Assembly: GCA_902775135.1 (NCBI GenBank) | Contig: CACYKY010000020.1 | Span: forward strand, 1 to 39,570 | DNA length: 39,570 nucleotides | Reading direction: 5' to 3' | Origin: an uncultured Bacteroidota bacterium | Lineage (GTDB): Bacteria; Bacteroidota; Bacteroidia; Bacteroidales; P3 | Shown here: positions 35,498 to 39,570 of the stretch, piece by piece | Numbering within the stretch: position 1 is the first letter of the stretch | How the letters are laid out: each line of letters opens with the position of its first letter | Position numbers and translations under genes: made by a program | The notes under the pieces: model-generated | Seen by the model: the letters and a program-made list of their open reading frames with translations, nothing else | Databases searched by the model: none | Told to the model about the DNA's origin: nothing

Positions 35498-36419
35498 TGC
35501 TTTGGTCATCCGCACCACTGGCAGCTGGTATCGTCTGCTTCTGCCTGACGGCAGCGCCCTCGATGGTCGTCTGCGCGGCAACTATCGTCTGCGCGGCAAC
35601 AAGCAAACTAACCCCGTGGCTGTGGGCGACCGCGTTGACTACGCCCTGCAGGACGACGGTACTGCCCTTATCCTCGACGTCCACGACCGCCGCAACTACA
35701 TCGTCCGTCGCGCAACCAAACTCAGCAAGCAGACCCATGTCATCGCCTCCAACATCGACCTTCTCTGCATCGTGGCCACCCTTGGCCTCCCCCGTACCTC
35801 CACGGGCTTCATCGATCGACTCCTGGTCACTGCCGAGGCCTATCATATCCCTGCAGCCATTGTCTTCAACAAGGTGGACCTCTATGATAACGAACTGTGG
35901 GAGGTCCACAATGAGTTGAAGTCCATCTATGTCAATGCCGGATACCCCGTTCTGGAAGTGTCGGCGCTGGAAGGCACAGGACTCGACATGTTGAAGGAGA
36001 TGATAGCTGGTTCCACAGTCCTCTTTTCCGGCCATAGTGGCGTCGGCAAGAGCGCTCTCCTCAACGCCCTCTGTCCCGGTCTTGACCTCAAGGTCGGACA
36101 GCTCTCTGATTGGAGCCTCAAGGGTAAACATACCACTACCTTCGCCGAGATCCACCCCATCACCCTTTCCTCTCACCCCTCATCCCTCACCTATCTCATC
36201 GATACCCCAGGCATCAAGGAATTCGGCATGGTGGACTTCACGGCCCAGGAGTTATCCCATTTTTTCCCCGAGATGCGTGCGGTTCTCCATGGGTGTCGTT
36301 TTGCCAATTGCACCCACTACCATGAACCAGGCTGCGCCGTCAAGGAGGCCGTAGACGATGGTCGCATTAGTCCTGAACGCTACCAGAACTACCTCAATAT
36401 CCTCGAAGGCATCGACTAG
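35490..36419 (+). CDS. rsgA: Small ribosomal subunit biogenesis GTPase RsgA
   Basis: RsgA checks maturation of the 30S decoding centre by circularly permuted GTP hydrolysis. The 309 residues contain an OB fold (1-75) and the G domain in permuted order: NKVD (G4) at 127-130, VSAL (G5), GHSGVGKS (G1) at 181-188 and DTPG (G3) at 238-241. The C-terminal zinc finger uses C269, C274, H276 and C282. The start at ATG 35490 was chosen because an upstream ATG (35448) would add 14 residues from inside the barrel gene. It overlaps that gene by 8 bp (ATGACTGA). It is followed by a 93-bp spacer before the convergent eno gene. Confidence 0.97.
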   Translation: MTDALVIRTTGSWYRLLLPDGSALDGRLRGNYRLRGNKQTNPVAVGDRVDYALQDDGTALILDVHDRRNYIVRRATKLSKQTHVIASNIDLLCIVATLGLPRTSTGFIDRLLVTAEAYHIPAAIVFNKVDLYDNELWEVHNELKSIYVNAGYPVLEVSALEGTGLDMLKEMIAGSTVLFSGHSGVGKSALLNALCPGLDLKVGQLSDWSLKGKHTTTFAEIHPITLSSHPSSLTYLIDTPGIKEFGMVDFTAQELSHFFPEMRAVLHGCRFANCTHYHEPGCAVKEAVDDGRISPERYQNYLNILEGID

Positions 36420-36448
36420 TATCTATTCCCCTATTTGAGAAGGGAAGA

Positions 36449-36492
36449 AAAAGAGAAAGCCGCCGTACGCGTGGATGCGTTCAGCGGCCTTG
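36449..36492 (-). terminator. Terminator of eno (minus strand)
   Basis: Read on the minus strand, a stem AAGG-CCGC ... GCGG-CTT encloses a second pair ACGC/GCGT, followed by TTTCTCTTTTTC. It lies 21 bp past the eno stop. On the plus strand no T run follows, so it works mainly for eno. Confidence 0.75.
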
Positions 36493-36512
36493 AAGTTATT
36501 TGACGAAGGGGG

Positions 36513-37811
<1,299 letters not shown>

Positions 37812-37854
37812 TTATATTTTATGTTAAACAATAATATTAATTCAAAACGAGATG

Positions 37855-37862
37855 CAAAGATA
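37855..37862 (-). promoter_or_regulatory. -7 element upstream of eno (minus strand)
   Basis: TATCTTTG on the minus strand, 50 bp before the eno ATG, implying a leader of about 43 nt. No good TTTG box is found 19-21 bp upstream; ATTG occurs at only 13 bp. A poly-T stretch lies between. Confidence 0.55.
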
Positions 37863-37902
37863 CGAAAAAAAACTGCAATGGCGGTAATTTTTTGCATTAT
37901 TA

Positions 37903-37934
37903 TTTGGCCACCTCGCAAAACCTTCGTATCTTTG
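37903..37934 (+). promoter_or_regulatory. Promoter of the CBS-domain membrane protein
   Basis: TTTG (37903-37906), 20 bp, TATCTTTG (37927-37934), both exact. The start codon at 37959 is 24 bp beyond the -7 box, giving a leader of about 18 nt. Confidence 0.85.
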
Positions 37935-37958
37935 CATCGTTTTTTAGTAAATGAAGAA

Positions 37959-39017
37959 ATGACGCTACTCATTATATTCCTGCTAGGTGCGATGTCGATA
38001 TCGTTCCTGTGTTCGATATTGGAATCGGTATTGATGTCCACTCCGCTGAGTTATATCAGTATGCGGGAGGACGAGGGCTACCGCCCTGCCTCCCTTTTCA
38101 AAAAATACAAGCAGGACAATGCGCAGGCCATAGCGGCGATCCTGAGCCTGAACACCATAGCCAATACCATAGGCGCCGCTGGCGTAGGCCGTCAGGCGGC
38201 CATAGCGCTGGATAGCGTGCCCTTCGGCGTGGTGTCGGCGGTGACAACGGTGCTCATACTTGTGTTTTCCGAGATTGTGCCGAAGACCATCGGCACCAAC
38301 AACTGGCGACGCTTGATGGGTTTTACCGCCAACACCATCCGTGTGCTCATCGTGTGCCTCTACCCCGTGGTGGTGCTGGTACAATGGCTCACCAAACTCA
38401 TTTCGCGCAAGGACGAGGAGGAGACGGCCGTGAGCCGCGAGGAGGTGGCAGCAATGGCGGATATGGGCGAGGACGAGGGTGTCATCGACGAGGATGAGAA
38501 CAAAATTATCCAGAACGTCATTAAATTAGGCGACATCAAAGCCTATGATGTGATGACCCCGCGGGTGGTGGCAGCCACAGCCCCCGAAAGCATGACCCTC
38601 AAGGACTTTTACAAGCAGGACGAATACAGCCATTTTTCGCGTATTCCTGTCTATGCCGACGAAGAGGACTTCATCACCGGCTATGTGCTGCGCAGCGAAG
38701 CGCTGGAAGAGTTGGCGGAGGACCACTTCAAGAAAACCCTCGGCGAAATCAAACGCGAGATACCCCTCTTCAACGAGGAAATGAGCGTGGCCGATATCTG
38801 GGACAGTCTGTTGCGCCACAAGGAGCAAATCGCTGGCATCATCGACGAGTTCGGCTCGTTCCAGGGCATCATCACCCTGGAGGACATCATTGAGACCATC
38901 TTCGGCCTCGAAATCATCGACGAGAGCGACGAGGTGGCGGACATGCAGCAGTATGCCCGCGAGCGCTGGCAGAAACGCCAGAGCCGCTTCAAGGAAATCA
39001 AATTGCCTACGGAATAG
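37959..39017 (+). CDS. CNNM/hemolysin-C-type membrane protein (DUF21 plus two CBS domains)
   Basis: Proteins of this family sit in the inner membrane and are linked to Mg2+/divalent ion transport or tolerance. The 352 residues show three or more hydrophobic segments in the DUF21 part (1-145), with the signature SEIVPKTIG near 104-112. A CBS pair follows (about 190-320), with DVMTPRV at 197-203 and DEFGSFQGIITLEDIIETIFG near 296-316. No C-terminal CorC/HlyC domain follows, so this is a short form. The ATG at 37959 is chosen because it lies just past the promoter; the same frame is open far upstream only as antisense to eno. Confidence 0.93.
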   Translation: MTLLIIFLLGAMSISFLCSILESVLMSTPLSYISMREDEGYRPASLFKKYKQDNAQAIAAILSLNTIANTIGAAGVGRQAAIALDSVPFGVVSAVTTVLILVFSEIVPKTIGTNNWRRLMGFTANTIRVLIVCLYPVVVLVQWLTKLISRKDEEETAVSREEVAAMADMGEDEGVIDEDENKIIQNVIKLGDIKAYDVMTPRVVAATAPESMTLKDFYKQDEYSHFSRIPVYADEEDFITGYVLRSEALEELAEDHFKKTLGEIKREIPLFNEEMSVADIWDSLLRHKEQIAGIIDEFGSFQGIITLEDIIETIFGLEIIDESDEVADMQQYARERWQKRQSRFKEIKLPTE

Positions 39018-39102
39018 AAACGCTATGTCAACCAGCAGATAACTCCGTCTGGGTGTCGGTTGAGTTTCGGTTTGGTGATGGTTATGTGTCGGAGGGAAAA
39101 AG

Positions 39103-39142
39103 TCCCCTGCGGTTGCGTCGGGGAATGATTGTTGTTTTTTTT
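39103..39142. terminator. Weak terminator-like hairpin after the CBS-domain gene
   Basis: TCCCC (39103-39107) and GGGGA (39120-39124) form a stem around a 12-nt loop; a T run starts 10 nt later on the plus strand. On the minus strand a CTTTTT run directly follows the same stem. The direction of action is unclear. Confidence 0.35.
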
Positions 39143-39162
39143 CACAATTCATTTTTTTTTGC

Positions 39163-39170
39163 TATCTTTG
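39163..39170 (+). promoter_or_regulatory. -7 element before the last gene
   Basis: TATCTTTG matches the TAnnTTTG box, 31 bp before the ATG at 39202. The region 19-21 bp upstream is a T-rich tract without a clear TTTG. Confidence 0.55.
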
Positions 39171-39201
39171 CACTTTGATTTATAATTAAAAACATGTCGC
39201 T

Positions 39202-39570
39202 ATGAAAAACACAGATGTACTTCGTTGTTTTTGTTGCAAAAAAGAAATACTCAAAAGATGCAACAAGAAGAATGGAAAAATAATCTTTTTATTCGCTTTC
39301 TTGCTAATAGTTGTTTATAATGGATATGCCCAACCGGGGTGCAATCTGCAGCTTGTCCCAGAGGGCAACAATCCGTGCATCCTGGATATGAACTATGATT
39401 TTTCTGTGATAAGGGCTTGTCGCGGAAACACTGTTAATTATCGTGCCTACTCACCGTCTGCCATCAATTACGAATGGACTGTTGTCGGTGGCGACTATCA
39501 GTTGGCGGATAATGGCACGGTTTGTCAGGTTACGTGGGGCAATGGCTTTAACGGAACGGTTATTGTCGAG
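39202..39570 (+). CDS. Secreted protein with Ig/PKD-like module, N-terminal fragment
   Basis: The frame is open to the window end (123 codons, no stop). A long basic, Cys-containing N-region (residues 1-27) precedes a hydrophobic core (IIFLFAFLLIVVY) and a Y-A-Q cut near residue 44, so it has an extended signal peptide. The mature part has CRGNTVNYRAYSP, then INYEWTVVGGDY and VTWGNGFNGTVIVE. This is the pattern of PKD/Ig-like modules repeated in large Bacteroidales surface proteins. The rest lies outside the window, so a T9SS tail cannot be judged. ATG 39202 is chosen for the signal peptide; an ATG at 39194 is in another frame. Confidence 0.75.
   Translation, partial: MKNTDVLRCFCCKKEILKRCNKKNGKIIFLFAFLLIVVYNGYAQPGCNLQLVPEGNNPCILDMNYDFSVIRACRGNTVNYRAYSPSAINYEWTVVGGDYQLADNGTVCQVTWGNGFNGTVIVE

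Overview
The window comes from a Bacteroidota genome, most likely order Bacteroidales. The evidence is: type IX secretion (T9SS) C-terminal sorting domains, promoters of the TTTG-N19-21-TAnnTTTG type, A-rich leaders instead of Shine-Dalgarno sites before most genes, signal-peptide and lipoprotein exports, a periplasmic GH2 beta-galactosidase, and high GC in coding DNA. The sequence alone does not fix the genus.

Layout. (1) 1-3368: three exported proteins on the + strand, namely a secreted protein of unknown function, a secreted protein with a T9SS-type C-terminus, and a small lipoprotein. A 63-bp sequence is duplicated across the two gene junctions. (2) 3369-4156: a gene-poor, repeat-rich spacer with a 36-bp tandem repeat and a palindrome built from 11-bp units. 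(3) 4157-9463: a 1768-residue modular surface protein of alternating fibronectin-III and cleaved-adhesin/MAM-like modules with a T9SS tail, followed by a long hairpin. (4) 9789-28419: one strong Bacteroidetes-type promoter followed by the merged str-S10-spc-alpha ribosomal cluster (rpsL, rpsG, fusA, then rpsJ to rplQ, with secY, map, infA, rpmJ and rpoA), closed by a rho-independent terminator. rpmJ (25153-25269) is only 38 codons and is easily missed. (5) 28549-34563, minus strand: an M48 metalloprotease with a beta-barrel-like C-terminus, followed by the GH2 beta-galactosidase. (6) 34697-36419, plus strand: a small outer-membrane barrel protein overlapping rsgA. The promoters of regions 5 and 6 are divergent and interleaved. 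(7) 36513-37805, minus strand: enolase. (8) 37959-39017, plus strand: a CNNM/CorC-type DUF21-CBS membrane protein. (9) 39202 to the window end: the start of a secreted protein with an Ig/PKD-like module.

The centre is the housekeeping translation, secretion and transcription cluster. The flanks are envelope and surface genes. No CRISPR array, rRNA, tRNA, prophage or intact insertion sequence was seen. The observations most worth a second look are the 11-bp palindromic array, the 63-bp duplicated junction, the M48 protease with a barrel-like tail, the interleaved divergent promoters, an AT-rich promoter-like dip inside rplD, the insertion in ribosomal protein L23, and Shine-Dalgarno-like sites before rplE, rplF and rpmD.
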